A DNA stretch of 64,000 bases, taken from contig NZ_JAGTAS010000018.1 in assembly GCF_025685425.1 (NCBI RefSeq), forward strand, positions 1 through 64,000, in the 5' to 3' direction. Made by a program: the position numbers and the translations under genes. Positions 1-9,343 of this stretch are shown here, one piece after another (positions within the stretch are counted from its first letter, which is position 1; every line of letters begins with the position of its first letter). This DNA is from Terriglobus albidus (GTDB lineage Bacteria > Acidobacteriota > Terriglobia > Terriglobales > Acidobacteriaceae). Below the pieces are notes generated by a model, which saw only the letters and a list, made by a program, of their open reading frames with translations, was not told the DNA's origin and did not search any database.

Positions 1-69
1 TTCGATGAGTGTGATCGCGCGTTGACGTTTCCGCTCCAGCTCCTCCGCACTGCCGACTGGACGCATCAT
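1..69 (-). CDS. Transposase-type helix-turn-helix protein, N-terminus only
   Basis: Only the first 23 codons lie in the window; the gene continues beyond base 1. The visible peptide starts with Met-Met-Arg-Pro and continues with a run rich in Glu, Arg and Lys (SAEELERKRQRAITLIE). This resembles the start of the winged HTH of IS630-like transposases, where a similar opening precedes the first helix. A purine-rich ribosome site (GAGGAGG) lies just upstream of the ATG, and an AT-rich stretch at about 85-120 could hold the promoter. An IS gene is the best guess; a stand-alone HTH protein is possible. Too little is present to judge whether it is intact. Confidence 0.45.
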   Translation of the reverse strand, partial: MMRPVGSAEELERKRQRAITLIE

Positions 70-148
70 GCCTCCTCGACTGCTCGGATAATAGTATAGG
101 ACATTATTTAAGCAGGAATCAATAGCCACTTGAAATGTAAGCGCTTAT

Positions 149-3100
149 CTATGGCTCAATGACGATGGAGAAGTTGAAGGACTGCGTCGATCCTCCATTA
201 GCGGTTGTCTGAGCATTGATCGTAACGGTCTGCTGCCCTGTCGCTGCTGAGTTCGAGGTAGTCTTTGGGCTACCACCACATCCGCTTGTTGGCAATAAGA
301 GCATTGCGGCGAACAGCACCAGCAATCCGCGCTGTAGCATGCGGCGTCGACGTAAGCCGAAGGCGAGCAACGGCAACGCGAGGATCGCAGCCAGGGGCAC
401 GTTCGAAGCGCTCGTAAGAGCGGCGGAGCTCGTGCGTGTACTCACCGTAATGGTTGTGGTTTGCGGTTGGTTGTCGCCGTTGAAGGTCAGTGTTGCCGGC
501 GCGAAGCTGCAGGAGACGCTGGCGGGCAGGTTGCCGCAGGAGAAGGTTAACGTGCCGGTGTAGTTGCCGGTCGGTGTCGCGGTGATCGTCGCTGTACCAC
601 TCTGTCCCTGTTTGATAGTCAACGTGGTCGGATTGGCTGCAAGGCCGATTCCGAAGAGCACGACGGTCTCATTGAACGCAGCGGAGATGACAGTGTTGAA
701 GTTCGCGTCGCCGGTGTAAAGTGCGGCGATGGTATGAACTCCGGTGGTGGAGAAGGTGGTTGTGACGCTGCCCATTCCGCTGATTAGAGGCGCACTGCCC
801 AGTAGAGTGGTGCCTTCATAGAAGCCCACGGTGCCCGTTGGCGTTCCGTAGGATGCGGCAAGGGCGGCACGGAAGGTCGTTGCTACTCCGGTTCCAACAC
901 CGATCGTAATCGGTGAAGTCTGGGTCACGGTGATCGAGGGTGTCGCCTTGTTGACGACCAGCGTTGTCGAGGCTGTGGCGCTGTTGTAGTCTACGGCGTC
1001 GGTCGGAGTGAAAGTGGTCGAGAGCGTCTGTGACCCAACTCCCAGGACTGCACCTGCTGCAGGTGAGTAGGCAAAGGCGCCGGCCACTGAGCTGGTTGCA
1101 TTCAACTGCGTTGTCGACAGTGCTGTTCCATAGGTGATGGCTGCCGGAGCCGCCCAGGTGACCGAAGGCGTTGCTTTGTTCACCACCAAAGTCGTTGTGG
1201 CTGTGGTGCTGTTGTACGTCGTCGTGTCGGTAGGAGTAAAGGTTGCAGAGAGCGTCTGGGAGCCAACCCCCAGGACGGTACCTGCGGCGGGCGAATAGAC
1301 AAAGGTTCCTGCCACCGAGCTCGTTGCATTCAACTGGGTTGCCGACAGCGCCACCCCGTAGGTGATAGCCGCGGGCGTCGTCCAGGTAATCAAAGGGGTA
1401 GTCTTTGACACTACTTCATTGTAGGGAGCCAATGTGACAGTGTTGAAGTTGTTGTCTCCGCTATAAATTGCGGTAATGACGTGCGAGCCTTCAGACGAGA
1501 AGGTTGTAGTCAGGGTTGCCGCTATACCACTAACCGGTGCTGATCCAATCGCAGTCGAGCCATCGTAGAAGGTCACAGTTCCAGTGGGCGTTCCATAGAT
1601 GGCCGAGAGGGTAATACGTAGTGTTGTGGCCGTTCCAACATGTGTGCCTGTTGTCGCAGGTGAGGTTTGCGCGATGGAGATGAAAGGCGTTGCCTTATCG
1701 ACAACCAGTGTCGTGGTTACGGTCGCATTGTCGTACCACAACCTATTGGTTGGCGTGAAGGTTGTCGATAACGTCTGCGACCCAGCGTTCAGTACAGTTC
1801 CCGCTGCGGGTGAGTAGGCAAGGCTGCCTGCAACTGTCGTGCTTGCATTCAACTGTGCTGAAGAAAGAGCCGTGCCGTACGTAATCGCCGCAGGTGTGGT
1901 CCAGCTAATGTTTACAGGGAGATAGTTGATATGCACGGAGATCGGTGCGCTGGTGGCAGGTGTGAACTCTGAGTCTCCGGCGAACTTCGCCGTGATGCTA
2001 TGCGACCCGGCAGAGAGAAAGAACAATAAGCTCGGGATGTCCACTGATCCAACGCCCAAAGGGGCGGAGGCCAAGAAAGTTGATCCCTCATAGAGGTCGA
2101 TGTTCTCACCATGCGTGTTGTGATTACTGTCGCTGGACGGAGACAATGTCGCTGTAAACATTACCGATTGACCAGCGTTTGCCGAACTAGGGTTGACGGC
2201 AAGTGTCAATGTGGTTGGAGTTCGCGCAAGCACGCTGACAGTATTCGAAGTCGCGTCCGGGTAATTAACATCTCCCGGATACTGCGCTTGAATGGAATTA
2301 TTTGTTGGTGGTGCAAGCAGCGTAACGCCCGTCACTTCGGCGGTATACACCGTTGGCGTAGTAAATACTGAAAGCCAGTTGCTTGCATCGAATCGTTGAC
2401 TGTACACGGCGATATCAGAGGCAGCATCTCCGTTGAAGTCTGGCAGATATGACGGAATAGTCTCCAGTATGGGTGTAATCGTGATGTAACCAGTCTTGGT
2501 GGGGAACGCGCCTGTACCGTCGCCGAAGGCAACCGCAACCTCGAAGGAGCTCCCATTATAGGTGGGAGAGCTTGAATACGTCGCTAACAGGCCGACGTCG
2601 GCTTTTCCATCTCCATTGAAGTCTCCGGTAAAGTACTTGACGTCGGACAGTGTCCCGTTCTCAAATCCCAACGTCATGTCAACCGTTATCGCTGTTTGGA
2701 AGCTACCATCTCCATTGCCCAGCAGGAGCGTCTTGTCTGCCGTAAAGACATCCAGCTTTCCGTCGTGATTGAAGTCGGAGACGAGGACCCCCTTGGAATA
2801 GGCGGATGCGGCAGGAACAGCGACGAACGTTCCATTCGCCTGCCCCAGATATACGCCACCCGTAGTGAACAGATCTGTTCGTCCATCCTGGTTAAAGTCA
2901 CCAGCCAGTTGTGCAGTGATCGTGGTGGCAGTCGCGCTCTGGAAGGTGCCATCGCCATTCCCGAAGAAGATGTTCTTCGTGGTGATGTTGTAGATGTCCT
3001 GTTTCCCATCGCCATTGAAATCACCCGCGAGAGGAACGGCCGCCAGGGTGCCGTCGGGGATAGTGGCCAGAGACGTGAAGGTACCATCTCCATTGCCTCG

Positions 3101-3616
3101 TTGCAGATACATGCCGCCGGAAGAAGAGTGGGGCTGGACAACATCCAGCTTACCGTCATTATTGAAGTCTGCGACGGCAGCCGGTCCGCCTCCGCTGGTA
3201 GTCTCAGTTCCCGAGAATGTTCCGTCGCCGTTTCCGTGGAGAAAGGCTATCCCGGGCCCACTTTCCGGATAGATAAGGTCAGCCTTTCCGTCATTGTCGA
3301 AGTCAGCGGCATAGAGGGAGGTCGTGTTGTAGGCCTCCGCAATGGCTGTCTGATCATAATTCAAGACGGGAACAGGAGAACCGAATGTGGCGGTTGCGAG
3401 AGTGTTGTTATTCGCTGTGAGATTGACGAATGAGACATTGCCCGTCGGAGCGGCGGCAAGAACCGCAGAGGTAAATTTTGCAGTTAGTGTATGCGCGTCC
3501 TGTGACTCCGGAGTTTCGGTAAGTTTGAGCGTGTATCGCCCGGCGGTCTGGGCCGAGAGACCTACAGAAAACGCAAGGCATACTGCGGTGCAACCAACGG
3601 CAGCGAAGCGGTTCAT
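149..3616 (-). CDS. Large exported FG-GAP and Ig-like repeat protein
   Basis: This 1155-residue protein has a signal peptide (about 1-23, ending Ser-Ala-Gln). Residues about 95-410 carry repeated DFNGDGK(x)D-type calcium-binding loops of FG-GAP/VCBS repeats, which suggests an integrin-like beta-propeller. From about 430 onward there are bacterial Ig-like domains, including at least three copies of a unit containing WTTPAAITYG and YSPAAG. Near the C-terminus two hydrophobic stretches surround an Arg cluster (LRRRR) and a Cys-Gly-Gly, then about 30 more residues follow. Such proteins are common in Acidobacteriota and are taken to be cell-surface or secreted adhesion proteins. Substrate and partner are unknown. 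Located 87 bases downstream of lepB on the same strand but probably with its own promoter. Confidence 0.8.
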   Translation of the reverse strand: MNRFAAVGCTAVCLAFSVGLSAQTAGRYTLKLTETPESQDAHTLTAKFTSAVLAAAPTGNVSFVNLTANNNTLATATFGSPVPVLNYDQTAIAEAYNTTSLYAADFDNDGKADLIYPESGPGIAFLHGNGDGTFSGTETTSGGGPAAVADFNNDGKLDVVQPHSSSGGMYLQRGNGDGTFTSLATIPDGTLAAVPLAGDFNGDGKQDIYNITTKNIFFGNGDGTFQSATATTITAQLAGDFNQDGRTDLFTTGGVYLGQANGTFVAVPAASAYSKGVLVSDFNHDGKLDVFTADKTLLLGNGDGSFQTAITVDMTLGFENGTLSDVKYFTGDFNGDGKADVGLLATYSSSPTYNGSSFEVAVAFGDGTGAFPTKTGYITITPILETIPSYLPDFNGDAASDIAVYSQRFDASNWLSVFTTPTVYTAEVTGVTLLAPPTNNSIQAQYPGDVNYPDATSNTVSVLARTPTTLTLAVNPSSANAGQSVMFTATLSPSSDSNHNTHGENIDLYEGSTFLASAPLGVGSVDIPSLLFFLSAGSHSITAKFAGDSEFTPATSAPISVHINYLPVNISWTTPAAITYGTALSSAQLNASTTVAGSLAYSPAAGTVLNAGSQTLSTTFTPTNRLWYDNATVTTTLVVDKATPFISIAQTSPATTGTHVGTATTLRITLSAIYGTPTGTVTFYDGSTAIGSAPVSGIAATLTTTFSSEGSHVITAIYSGDNNFNTVTLAPYNEVVSKTTPLITWTTPAAITYGVALSATQLNATSSVAGTFVYSPAAGTVLGVGSQTLSATFTPTDTTTYNSTTATTTLVVNKATPSVTWAAPAAITYGTALSTTQLNATSSVAGAFAYSPAAGAVLGVGSQTLSTTFTPTDAVDYNSATASTTLVVNKATPSITVTQTSPITIGVGTGVATTFRAALAASYGTPTGTVGFYEGTTLLGSAPLISGMGSVTTTFSTTGVHTIAALYTGDANFNTVISAAFNETVVLFGIGLAANPTTLTIKQGQSGTATITATPTGNYTGTLTFSCGNLPASVSCSFAPATLTFNGDNQPQTTTITVSTRTSSAALTSASNVPLAAILALPLLAFGLRRRRMLQRGLLVLFAAMLLLPTSGCGGSPKTTSNSAATGQQTVTINAQTTANGGSTQSFNFSIVIEP

Positions 3617-3703
3617 AAATTGTCCTGAGAAAAAGAGAATCGTGCAATTCCAAGTAAAGCGTGACTTTACCGGCTAGTCAACCGTTTGGGTGTTATCGCT
3701 CAG

Positions 3704-4492
3704 TTAACGTGGGATGGTAAACATGCGGCTCCAGCGGGCCAGTCCATGGATACCCCGCTGCTGTTCCTCCGGTGCTGGCACTGAGAAATACACCAGCATC
3801 GGCATGCCCTCGGCGAACTCCCGCGGCATGAATCCCCAGTAACGGCTGTCGCGGCTGTTGTTACGGTTGTCGCCCATCATGAAGTAATTGCCTGCGGGAA
3901 GAATAAGATCGCCGTTGTCGATCAGCGTGCGCATCTGCATCCACCACTGTGCATCGATCTCCGGGTCGGCATCGTGCAGCGTCGGGAAGTTATCGCGGAA
4001 GTGGTCAGGCCGTGACGGGATGTAGATCGCGTATGGCTCTTCGATCGGTTGGCTGTTGATCAACACACGTCCGCCCCGCAAACGAATGCGTTCTCCTGGT
4101 TGCGCAATGGTTCGTTTCACCAGGTGATCGTTCGCATCCAGCGGATTATGGAAGACAATGATGTCGCCCCGCCGAGGATCGCGATAGGGCATCAGCCAAC
4201 GCCAGGCACCACCGGGCGCGTAGATCTGCTTATTGACCAACAGAAAGTCGCCGACCAGCAGCGTGTTTTCCATCGAGCCGGAAGGAATACGATATGGCTG
4301 CGCTAGAAAGGTGATGATAAAGATCGCTACCGTAATAATCGGCAGCAGGCTGGTGAAGACCTCAAGTGGACCATTCGCCGGCAGCTCTCGCCGGGTGACG
4401 ACGAACGTCTTCCGCACAACTGTCTCGCCCGGCGTCTGTACGACGACGACTTCGGCAGCGGCTTCGACGATCTCATCCTTCTGGTCAGACAT
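3704..4492 (-). CDS. lepB: Signal peptidase I
   Basis: This 262-residue enzyme cleaves signal peptides from exported proteins at the outer face of the inner membrane. One membrane segment is visible at about 47-66. The catalytic serine lies in the IPSGSMENTL motif (Ser73) and the catalytic lysine in the VKRTIAQPGE motif (Lys126). The C-terminal GDNRNNSRDSRYWG block is also characteristic of family S26. The acidic N-terminal extension of about 40 residues is longer than in E. coli. The gene overlaps the end of rnc by 8 bases, so the two are translationally coupled, an order (rnc next to lepB) seen in many bacteria. No unusual features in the catalytic core. Confidence 0.95.
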   Translation of the reverse strand: MSDQKDEIVEAAAEVVVVQTPGETVVRKTFVVTRRELPANGPLEVFTSLLPIITVAIFIITFLAQPYRIPSGSMENTLLVGDFLLVNKQIYAPGGAWRWLMPYRDPRRGDIIVFHNPLDANDHLVKRTIAQPGERIRLRGGRVLINSQPIEEPYAIYIPSRPDHFRDNFPTLHDADPEIDAQWWMQMRTLIDNGDLILPAGNYFMMGDNRNNSRDSRYWGFMPREFAEGMPMLVYFSVPAPEEQQRGIHGLARWSRMFTIPR

Positions 4493-5246
4493 CAGCGGCT
4501 AGTAATCTTTCATAGGCTACGCGTGCGGCAGCCTGCTGTGCTTCCTTTTTCGTGCGTCCTTCAGCCTCGGCAGCGGCTTCGACCTGTTCCCGCAGCTGCA
4601 CCTGTACACGGAAACGCTTTTTATGATCGGGGCCGCTCTCTTCTACAACCGTGTACTTTGGCTGGCCCTTACCTCGCGCCTGCAGAAACTCCTGTAAGGC
4701 GCTCTTGTAATCTCCAATCGCTCCGCCGAACCGCGCACCCTCGGTGACGGCGAGACTCAGCTCTTCGATCTTCGGAGCAATGACATGTTGCTCGACGAAT
4801 GTTCGCGCCGGTGACAATCCACCATCCAGATACATCGCGGCAATCACTGCTTCAAGCGCATTTGAGAGCAGCGCACGTTTCTGGCGGCCGCCGCTCTGCT
4901 CTTCTCCTCGTCCCAGGCGAAGATAATTGCCGAGAGTCAAGGCTTCGGCCACTTCCCCTAGATGCGAACGGCTTACCAGCAGAGCACGCATGCGCGTCAG
5001 CTCGCCTTCTGTCAGCTTGGGAAAACGCGTATAGAGAGCTTCGGCGACCAGCAGACCCAGTACAGCGTCTCCCACAAACTCAAGCTGCTCATTGTCCTTA
5101 CCGACGGTTGCACCGTTGGCGCTTTCGGCGGCAAGAGAGCTGTGTGTCAGCGCAGTCTCCAGCAGGTCCGGACGATGGAACTTATAGCCAAGCGCCAATA
5201 GCAGGGAATCGAGCTCCATCGGGCCGTTTTGTTTTTTCGCTCGCAT
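4485..5246 (-). CDS. rnc: Ribonuclease III
   Basis: This 253-residue double-strand-specific endoribonuclease processes rRNA precursors and structured mRNAs. The RNase III signature NEQLEFVGDAVL spans about 52-63 and contains metal-binding acidic residues; a second acidic set (LEAVIAAMYLDGG) lies at 131-143. A double-stranded RNA-binding domain covers about 177-250. Start choice is not certain: an in-frame Met at residue 10 would shorten the N-terminus without touching the domain. It overlaps lepB by 8 bases at its 3' end. Length and domain order match the family. Confidence 0.95.
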   Translation of the reverse strand: MRAKKQNGPMELDSLLLALGYKFHRPDLLETALTHSSLAAESANGATVGKDNEQLEFVGDAVLGLLVAEALYTRFPKLTEGELTRMRALLVSRSHLGEVAEALTLGNYLRLGRGEEQSGGRQKRALLSNALEAVIAAMYLDGGLSPARTFVEQHVIAPKIEELSLAVTEGARFGGAIGDYKSALQEFLQARGKGQPKYTVVEESGPDHKKRFRVQVQLREQVEAAAEAEGRTKKEAQQAAARVAYERLLAADV

Positions 5247-5299
5247 TCAAGGACCTAATCTCGTTCGCCGCCAGTCTCGTTCGCTAGTGGTATCCGCCG

Positions 5300-7060
5300 C
5301 TATTGCTTGGGCCGGTAGGCCTCTTTTTCCTTCCTGCCGGTAGGATCAATCGGTTCGTTATCTTCATCGTCGCTGGTGGCGTGCTCCCGCTTCGGCGCCG
5401 TGAATGGTTTCTTTAGTCCAGCTTCGGCAGCAAGCTTCGTGTCCGGGCGAGCATCACGCACCGCAAGTGCGGCCTTGTATTCATTGATAGCGCGAGCGCG
5501 ATCCGGTTCGCGCTGCGTGTCATACATCCGTCCCAGGTAGATATGGGTCCATGCAAGCGTACGTGGATCCTTCGAGAGTTTCAGCACCTGGTTGAACTCG
5601 TCGAGGGCATCATCCGGATTGCCGTCAAGCACTGCGATGCGTGCCTTCAGATAGTGCGCCTGCGGGTCGTTCGGATTCACTGCCAGCGCTTTCTGCGCCA
5701 TCTCGTCGGCGCCTGCGCGATCACCTTTCATGAGCTTGATCTCTGCGAGATCGAGACCCTTCGGCTGACGCACCGGAGTACGGCCTACAAACTCACGCGT
5801 GCCTTCGGGAAAGAACTGAATGTTCTTGGCCACACTCACCTGGTGCTGCACGTCCATGCCGTAGACGATCTCGCCAATGCTGTCCTTCAGAGCTTCGTTC
5901 GTGTGCTCCAGTTGAGCCAGCTTGCCGTATAGATAATCGGTCAACACGTAGCCGAGACGCATATCGCGATCTACCAGGCGTTGGCGCACGATCTCTGCGC
6001 GGCGCTCATAGTCGGCAAGGTCTGCTTCGTACTTTTCCATCTCGCTGCGCTGCTTGACCTGCGATGGCTTCTTCGGCTTCGGGAAGCCGACATCCATCAC
6101 ACGCGCCTCAATGGCCTTGATCATGCACTCGGTGGTGAGCGCCACCATGTCGTTCTTATAGATGAACTCCAGGGGAGCGTCCTGCACCGTCTTCAGCAGC
6201 GGAGTCAGCCGATCGATTGACTGCGGCCGGGCATAGATCATCGGCTCTACCAGGTAGTGCAGGTACATGTGGCGGACATCATCCAGCCGTACCTCCGCGC
6301 CCTGCGTGGGAGAGAACGCCACAACATAATCGAGGCCATAGACGCGCGCATTCACTGCTGCCGGAGCGAACATCGGCTCCATGAAGACCAGGAAGCGACG
6401 GCCGTCGTAGCTCGAGACCGGTTGGTGCAGATAGATGTTTGAATCCAAGATAGCTTTGGTCAGCGGATCGTGGATGCGGGCAATCAGTTCTTCGTACTCC
6501 GGACGGTGGCGCACCCAGATCAAGTGGAGTTGCGTCGTCTCGGCAAAGGTGCGCAGCAGGGGCAGGATTTCGACCACCTGCGCGGCGTCCGGCGGCAGCT
6601 CGGTCAGATCAGTGATCGGTGTCAAAGCCGGCGGCGGATTGAGGTAGATGCCAAGTGACACAAACTGCGAGAGATTTCGCGTCGAATCGCCCAGGTCGTG
6701 GGCAGCGATGTAGGCGCAGACTTTGTCTCGGGCATCGCGCGCTTCGGCGCTGTCCTGCAGGACGGAATTAAGGTCGTCGCGGACCTTCTGGCGTACTGGG
6801 GAAGAGTTCGCGAGGTCCGCGTCATAGCCGCAGGCGTTCATCGCCGCTCCAATATCGAAGAGCGACTCGCTCGGTTCCAGTTGGATGCCGGAGCCGGCTC
6901 TTTCCACGCCGCCCAGCCGCAAAGGGCCGGGCTGGGCCGGTTGCGAGGTGGAATCCGGCGGAGCCTGAGACGAAGACGAGCTGGAAGACGACTGTTGTGC
7001 GGCTGCCGTCAGGGGCAGGGCGAAGAGCAATCCAAGCGAAATGATGCGGTTTAAATACAC
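5300..7060 (-). CDS. Exported TPR protein
   Basis: This 586-residue protein has a signal peptide (about 1-21) followed by a poly-serine and Pro/Gln-rich linker (about 22-50). The middle (about 60-400) is not a family I can name; it includes a charged, coiled-coil-like stretch at about 320-365. TPR repeats are visible at about 440-530, including an AHYLKARIAVLDGNPDDAL unit. The lysine-rich, acidic C-terminal tail (about 550-586) looks disordered. TPRs usually mediate protein binding; here the location is predicted to be periplasmic. It lies 53 bases downstream of rnc and may be part of the same transcript or separate. No catalytic motif was found. Confidence 0.75.
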   Translation of the reverse strand: MYLNRIISLGLLFALPLTAAAQQSSSSSSSSQAPPDSTSQPAQPGPLRLGGVERAGSGIQLEPSESLFDIGAAMNACGYDADLANSSPVRQKVRDDLNSVLQDSAEARDARDKVCAYIAAHDLGDSTRNLSQFVSLGIYLNPPPALTPITDLTELPPDAAQVVEILPLLRTFAETTQLHLIWVRHRPEYEELIARIHDPLTKAILDSNIYLHQPVSSYDGRRFLVFMEPMFAPAAVNARVYGLDYVVAFSPTQGAEVRLDDVRHMYLHYLVEPMIYARPQSIDRLTPLLKTVQDAPLEFIYKNDMVALTTECMIKAIEARVMDVGFPKPKKPSQVKQRSEMEKYEADLADYERRAEIVRQRLVDRDMRLGYVLTDYLYGKLAQLEHTNEALKDSIGEIVYGMDVQHQVSVAKNIQFFPEGTREFVGRTPVRQPKGLDLAEIKLMKGDRAGADEMAQKALAVNPNDPQAHYLKARIAVLDGNPDDALDEFNQVLKLSKDPRTLAWTHIYLGRMYDTQREPDRARAINEYKAALAVRDARPDTKLAAEAGLKKPFTAPKREHATSDDEDNEPIDPTGRKEKEAYRPKQ

Positions 7061-7133
7061 GGCTGATCAGTCTGACGTACCGGAATAGTCTACGTCAGCC
7101 GACCATGCACTGAAGAGAGGGGGTAGGAGAGGC

Positions 7134-7814
7134 CTAGCCCCGAACCGAAATACCTGAGAAGGTAAGGATGATGCGGCTCCGTACCGGGGTTCCGAAGACC
7201 TTGGCCGGTTCGTAGACGCTCACCAGCAGCCGCTGCTCCAGGTTATGGCGGGCGTCGGCCGAAAGCGTTCCGGAGACGATGTTGTAGTCGTAGATCTGCC
7301 CACGGGCGTTCAACAGGGCCTCGACCACGACAGGATTGTCTGCATCGACCACAACGCCATCCATATTTGCCGCCGAATATTTGTAATGCGGCTGGCTGTA
7401 GGCGCCCAGATCGTCATCGGCCATGACCGACTGAGCCGTCGGTGTCACCGCAGTCAGCATGCCCAGCATGCCGCCCACGATGATGGTGGCAGAGGCGAGC
7501 CCGGCAGCCGTGCGCAGCGCAAACGGGCGCAGGGTATTGGCCCAGGCCAGCTCCAGACGATCCTTCCAGGTCGTATTGCTCTTAACTTTTTCGTGCGAGA
7601 TGGCCAGCCGCAGCTTCAAGCCAAGATTCTCCGGCGCTTTTGCCGTGCCGATCATTGCCAGGCTGTGCTGCATGGTGCGCCAGCCGGCGAACTCCGCCTT
7701 GCAGGCTTTGCAGCTTTCCAGATGCGAGCTTACGTCCATCATCTCGTGGCCGGTAAGAGCCCCGTCGAGATAGTCCGAGAAGAGGGCGCGCACATGTTCA
7801 CAGTTTGTATTCAT
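7134..7814 (-). CDS. Anti-sigma factor with zinc-finger-type domain
   Basis: The N-terminus carries a zf-HC2/ZAS domain with the HxxxCxxC pattern (HLESCKACKAEF) found in inner-membrane anti-sigma factors that hold ECF sigma factors. A hydrophobic segment at about 90-115 fits a single membrane pass, and the C-terminal half would be periplasmic. I chose the ATG at 7814 because it overlaps the stop of the sigma gene in an ATGA junction, which indicates translational coupling. An upstream in-frame start at 7832 would add six residues. The periplasmic part resembles no sensor I recognise. The partner is almost certainly the adjacent sigma factor. Confidence 0.85.
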   Translation of the reverse strand: MNTNCEHVRALFSDYLDGALTGHEMMDVSSHLESCKACKAEFAGWRTMQHSLAMIGTAKAPENLGLKLRLAISHEKVKSNTTWKDRLELAWANTLRPFALRTAAGLASATIIVGGMLGMLTAVTPTAQSVMADDDLGAYSQPHYKYSAANMDGVVVDADNPVVVEALLNARGQIYDYNIVSGTLSADARHNLEQRLLVSVYEPAKVFGTPVRSRIILTFSGISVRG

Positions 7815-8512
7815 CGTGCAGCCTCCAGCCACTTCTCCGTTGCTCGTTTGGATGCGGCGGCTCTCTGTTCGGATTCGAGAGCTTCGCGCACTTCCAGTGC
7901 CTGCCGCATTGCTGCGCGTCCGCGCATCAAACGGCTCTTTACCGTGCCCATGTTGATATCGAGAATCTCTGCGATCTCGTCATAGGCGAATCCTTCAATC
8001 TCGCGCAGGATCAGCACCGTCCGGAACGACTCCGGCACCTCATGCAGTGCTGCCTCCACCCGGGCGCGCATCTCGCTGCGGATGGCCATATCGAAGGGCG
8101 ACCCATCCTGCGATGCCAGCGTGTCCCGCAGGTAAAAACTCTCTCCGGGCTCGTCCGATTCGAACTCCCCGTCGATGGTGATCTCCTGCTTCTTATGTCG
8201 CTTCCACCAGCGGCGCTGATTGCTTGCTTCATGCAGCGCAATCCGGTAGATCCAGGTTCTCAGCGAAGAGTCTCCATGAAAGCTTCCAATATTGCGGAAG
8301 ACTTTAATAAAGACGTCCTGGGTGATGTCGGCGGCGTCAGCCGGATCCTGCAGGCTGCGGGCAATCAGAGAATAGATGGGCTGTGAATACTGCCCAATCA
8401 GCTGCGCGAAGGCTTCTTCCGAGCCAGCCTTCAGCTCAGCCACCAAAGCGGCATCCTCCGCACGAATTCCGATCGCACTTACCAGGTTTCCCATAGCCGT
8501 TCCAGCCTGCAT
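7811..8512 (-). CDS. ECF-type RNA polymerase sigma factor
   Basis: This 233-residue sigma-70 family protein (RpoE-like) has region 2 at about 35-105 (ITQDVFIKVFRNIGSFHGDSSLRTWIYRIALHEA) and region 4 at about 140-200, with the FRTVLILREIEGFAYDEIAEIL helix-turn-helix. A charged linker separates the two, as is usual. The gene overlaps the anti-sigma gene (ATGA), which supports a classical sigma/anti-sigma pair. Two in-frame ATG starts are possible (8512 and 8494). The target regulon and inducing signal are not visible. The 284 bases upstream (8513-8796), shared with the divergent YXWGXW gene, should contain the promoters. Confidence 0.9.
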   Translation of the reverse strand: MQAGTAMGNLVSAIGIRAEDAALVAELKAGSEEAFAQLIGQYSQPIYSLIARSLQDPADAADITQDVFIKVFRNIGSFHGDSSLRTWIYRIALHEASNQRRWWKRHKKQEITIDGEFESDEPGESFYLRDTLASQDGSPFDMAIRSEMRARVEAALHEVPESFRTVLILREIEGFAYDEIAEILDINMGTVKSRLMRGRAAMRQALEVREALESEQRAAASKRATEKWLEAAR

Positions 8513-8796
8513 CGGGGGTGTCCTCTAAGGTACGACGTCCGGGATTTCCAAAGCAAATCGCCCCATCCCGGAGAATGAGCAAAAACTGCGCCGCCGGCGG
8601 CCGAGTGCTCGCTCACTCTAGAGAGATAGACACCAGAGGTTGCCTGAAATGTTCCCGTAACTGCAACTATTTTTGTGCTTGCCGTGCCACTTATTAGGCG
8701 TATCAGCGAATTTGGGTGAGTCGATGCCCACGACTTTTCCCCGAAACCGCCATTTAAACCCTTATCGGGCCATACAAGAGCCCGGAGGAGATATCG

Positions 8797-9099
8797 ATGA
8801 ACAAAAAACTTATCCTCGCAATCCTTGGTGCCGCTCTCGCCGTGTCGGCGGCCGCGGCAGAGGCGCAGGTCTATGTCCGCATTGGACCTCCCCCTCCTGT
8901 GCGTGAGGTCGTTCCCGTCCGGCCCGTCGGCCATCCGAACTGGGTCTGGCAGCCTGGCTATCATCGCTGGGACGGAGCCCGCTACGTCTGGGTTCCAGGA
9001 GCGTATGTCGCTCCGCCACGGCCTTATGCACGCTGGGTTCCAGGCCATTGGGTCCGTCGCCGTGACGGCTGGTTTTGGATCGACGGTCACTGGAGATAA
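8797..9099 (+). CDS. Small exported YXWGXW-repeat protein
   Basis: This 100-residue protein has a signal peptide (about 1-24, ending Ala-Glu-Ala-Gln). The mature part is rich in Trp, Arg, Pro and Tyr and contains repeated units of the WxPGxxxWDGxRYVWVPGxY kind, typical of the YXWGXW repeat family. These proteins are predicted to be periplasmic or outer-membrane associated; their function is not established. A very strong ribosome site (GGAGGAG) lies 8 bases before the ATG. A strong hairpin terminator follows the stop codon, so it is monocistronic. It is divergent from the ECF sigma gene and could be under its control. Confidence 0.85.
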   Translation: MNKKLILAILGAALAVSAAAAEAQVYVRIGPPPPVREVVPVRPVGHPNWVWQPGYHRWDGARYVWVPGAYVAPPRPYARWVPGHWVRRRDGWFWIDGHWR

Positions 9100-9108
9100 G
9101 GTCACCGC

Positions 9109-9143
9109 GAGCTGAAGGGCGTTCCTCGCCCTTCAGCTCGTTT
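9109..9143 (+). terminator. Rho-independent terminator after the YXWGXW gene
   Basis: A perfect 13-bp stem (GAGCTGAAGGGCG pairing with CGCCCTTCAGCTC) encloses a 5-base loop. It is followed by a short T run (GTTTG). It begins 10 bases after the stop codon of the YXWGXW gene. The T tract is weak but the stem is very strong. Confidence 0.8.
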
Positions 9144-9211
9144 GCCTTACCGTGCCCGGGTTTGACTTGCCCCGCAAAGCAGGAGAAAATAAAGAAGTCC
9201 TTCCCGAGAGT

Positions 9212-9287
9212 GGGCCTGTGGCGCAGCTGGGAGCGCGCTTCCATGGCATGGAAGAGGTCATCGGTTCGATCCCGATCAGGTCCACCA
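9212..9287 (+). tRNA. tRNA-Ala, anticodon GGC
   Basis: The cloverleaf can be drawn by eye. The acceptor stem GGGCCTG pairs with CAGGTCC and contains the G3-U70 wobble pair that defines alanine tRNAs. The anticodon arm CTTCC/GGAAG has the loop ATGGCAT, with anticodon GGC at 9245-9247. The T arm carries the TTCGATC loop, and CCA is encoded at the 3' end. An integrase gene starts its 3' end about 130 bases downstream, so this tRNA is the likely attachment site of the neighbouring element. Confidence 0.96.
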
Positions 9288-9343
9288 AATAACCCTTTAC
9301 AAATCAAATAGATGCCGGAAGCTGAGCGCTTCTCCCTTCCGCG

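Noticed and set aside
2696-3433. A 245-codon plus-strand frame
   Set aside because: It is antisense to the repeated FG-GAP coding sequence and has no start signal or domain.
3650-3672. Small hairpin GTAAAG/CTTTAC as terminator of lepB
   Set aside because: The stem has only six pairs and no T run follows in the direction of lepB transcription.
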